Positions 61,792 to 64,000 of a DNA stretch of 64,000 nucleotides are shown one piece after another. The DNA is from Sycobia sp. Sy_11 (taxonomy: Eukaryota; Arthropoda; Insecta; Hymenoptera; Epichrysomallidae): NCBI GenBank assembly GCA_018907035.1, contig JACCIC010000004.1, positions 1,083,001-1,147,000 on the forward strand. Direction: 5' to 3'. The notes beneath the pieces are model-generated. The model made no database searches. It was given only the letters and a program-made list of their open reading frames with translations, and was not told the DNA's origin. The first letter of the stretch is position 1. The number at the start of each line of letters is the position of its first letter. The translations under genes and the position numbers were made by a program.

Positions 61792-64000
61792 AGAAAAATA
61801 TTACGTTCTTACCTATCAAAAACCATTTTTCTCTTCCTATATAATAAAAGCAAAATAGAATGAAAGCAAAACCTTATCTGTTAAAGAAGCAAAAAAAAAG
61901 AACTCTATAAAACCCATAGCTGTTTTAAATACTCGATTCATGTAAATAATCAGAAAATAAAAGAAAATTCAATAATATGAACTGAAAAAGATTAGTAAAG
62001 CACGTTGTACTTCAGTCAAAGTGATCATAAATCAACTATATTTTATACCAATTACATTTTAAAAAAATTGATTGAAATAACAGTACCAATATAGTATACT
62101 AGTATTTGTTTTACGAATCGATATATTCAATTCTCTCAGGTGACAAGAAAAGCTAGTGCAGTCAGCGCTGTTTTGTCATATATGGATTTGCCTAATATGA
62201 TTTCCTAACAATGTTTTATCAGTCGAATTCAATGTGTAGAATAATATTATATTATATAAATTTCAATTGATTTGTCGTCCATTCTTAATATTTGAACACA
62301 CTTAAATTAGATTGCATATATTAAATTTATTCTTCTATTTCATCTTTATTAAAGGAATGTTATAGATTTTCTCTTGGTACAAGAGAAATGGTGAATATTG
62401 TATTTTACTTACTAATGTATGAGTGTGAAAAACACTTTGTTGAACCTCATAATAACAATATTAAAACAATTTTTCGCATTTCATGGTAAAACAGTCCCAT
62501 GCAAACTTAGTATCAGTTGATTTTTACCTTGAACAACTTATCTTCCTTGTTTCACACGAGGATAAATTATTTTACGAAATAAATGTTGAAATCCTACACT
62601 CGTAGGAAATAGCTCTACTATTATCAAATTATAAAATTTCAGAGATTTTTATTGATCGATTTTTATTCTAAAATTAGCTCAAGACGAAAACCTTTTTTTT
62701 CTACAGAAGTTTCCAGTTTATACTTGAATAAGTTTTTCTGCATGTTTGTATTATAAAGATTGTATTATAAATATCTAACAGATTAAATACCACATTTCGA
62801 TATAAGTGCGCAAAGCAGATGATTATTGCTCGGGCGTGATTTCACCTGGTTTCACGCTCGAGCGAAGCGAGGTTGATAATCACATGTGTTGCGGCAAATG
62901 AGTGGGGGCTTGAAGGGACGGTCCCACCCCACCCAATAAAAGAATATATTGTAAATAATAAAAAAAAGAACAGATGCAGTGTCACAATAAGGATGGGGTT
63001 TTATTCGGAATTCGAGTTGAACAGCAGGACCATTATACTCCGTTATATATTGTTTTCAAAATTTGAAGCTGTCATTAAATTCATTAACATATATATAAAT
63101 TCAATTATTTTTCAATTTTTTTATAATCAATATTAATTTCGCTCTATAATTATTAAAATTATTAATGTATACAGAAGAATGTTCAATTGTAACATGCATA
63201 TCTGAGCTCTTGGTCTTTTGTCATTCTTTGAATCGAAAATAGGTTGTCGTTTATCGATCGGTGGAGGTACTGTCTCACTATTCATAAGTCCATATGCATA
63301 CAAGCAGATGATTTTACTTTGCGCACGTTTCTACACGGAAAAAAATTTTGTACGGGTGCTGTGCAAATAATATATTTGTATGTAATATATTCTGCGATCG
63401 TAGCTGGTCCATATAGGTTTGTACGGATGCTATGCCGTTTTTGTACTGCTATGCTGTGATGCCAAGACGGTTCAAGCACTTAACAAAATTGATGTAGTCT
63501 GGTGACTTACACATTTAGCGCTGTATTATTACGAAATAAAAAGATTTTTCAAAGTACAGCAATTTTGGGAAATTACTTTTTGTTTTTCAAGATAACTAGA
63601 TAAATAGTATTAATATTGTGAGTACTATTTACAAATATTTTTTAGTTTGTACTAACTTTTTACTTGTAATCTTGAGGAAATCATAGATAAAGTTGAGATT
63701 ACGTGGAATGTAAATATTGCCTAATAATCGTTATTATTTAAAAATTTTGAAGAATATTTTAATATTCTTATTTGTTTTGTATATAATTCTTAAAAGTTAT
63801 ATAAAATGATTTGTAAGAAGTATGGATGTATAGGATAAAAAGGAAGCTATAATTTTGAATAACAGGCGTGACAAAAGTTGTACGTTAGGAGCCTTTAACA
63901 TTCTGTAAATCTGTATACGAGCCAGACCAAAAATGTATTGCTCCCATACAAAATGTCTGAGAGTACAGTGCTGCGATTCATTCAACAATTTATCATTAAT
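61792..64000. other. Region 3' of EFR3 exon 12: intron or intergenic
   Basis: The donor GTAAAG at 61788 suggests an intron continuing here. No sequence for the expected EFR3 C-terminal residues was found. Open frames on both strands at 62873-63480 and 63797-63988 match nothing recognised. The hairpin at 62821-62881 is the only structured item. Confidence 0.5.
62821..62881. repeat. GC-rich long hairpin
   Basis: Arms 62828-62839 and 62852-62863 pair over 12 positions (one G-T wobble) around a 12-nt loop. GATTAT at 62821 and ATAATC near 62876-62881 can pair further out. It stands out as a GC-rich structure in very AT-rich DNA 1 kb past the last EFR3 exon found. Confidence 0.5.

Noticed and set aside
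62150..62210. Possible EFR3 exon after the acceptor-like TTCTCTCAG
   Set aside because: In the required phase it stops at once; a shifted acceptor gives about 20 residues without clear resemblance to the EFR3 C-terminus.

Overview
AT-rich eukaryotic DNA, almost certainly from an insect. The split genes use GT-AG introns, one gene is an arthropod-type prophenoloxidase, and no prokaryotic-style operons are present. A hymenopteran is my impression from protein resemblance, but this cannot be proved from the window. Intergenic DNA is very rich in microsatellites, mostly (TA)n, with (CT)n, (GT)n, (TATG)n, (AC)n(GC)n and (AAT/AAC)n. Many of these cluster with short GC-rich islands.

Three protein-coding genes can be supported. 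(1) 12908-19041, minus strand: a complete nine-exon prophenoloxidase of about 707 aa, a copper type-3 immune and melanisation enzyme. All exon phases close and all six expected copper-ligand histidines are present. (2) 43629-48257, minus strand: a 1542-aa MED14 Mediator subunit encoded in one uninterrupted exon. (3) 52782-61787, plus strand: the 5' twelve exons (about 687 aa) of an EFR3 / rolling-blackout (stmA) homologue, a plasma-membrane scaffold for PI4-kinase. The C-terminal part of this gene is not found in the window. MED14 and EFR3 are divergently arranged, with a dead mariner copy and a satellite-rich spacer between them. The three genes act in unrelated pathways and show no sign of functional clustering.

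Layout: 1-12.9 kb is intergenic, with SSR/GC islands at about 1.1-2.6, 4.4-5.1 and 9.2-10.7 kb and a small inverted-repeat element at about 11.95-12.5 kb. 12.9-19.0 kb is prophenoloxidase. 19.0-43.6 kb is a long gene-poor interval with many SSR islands, inverted-repeat elements (about 26.5-27.2 kb) and a repeat copy carrying a hammerhead-like stem motif (about 33.2-33.6 kb). 43.6-48.3 kb is MED14. 48.3-52.8 kb is a spacer with a mariner pseudogene and a second, inverted-arm copy of the 33-kb repeat. 52.8-61.8 kb is EFR3, with a 6-kb first intron that holds a decayed hAT-like fragment. 61.8-64.0 kb is an EFR3 intron or intergenic sequence with one strong hairpin.

No rRNA, tRNA, CRISPR array, viral insertion or bacterial sequence was recognised. 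The most unusual items are the repeat family with the 43-nt structured motif and flanking inverted arms, two MITE-like families, the intronless MED14, and a 14-bp perfect hairpin downstream of MED14.
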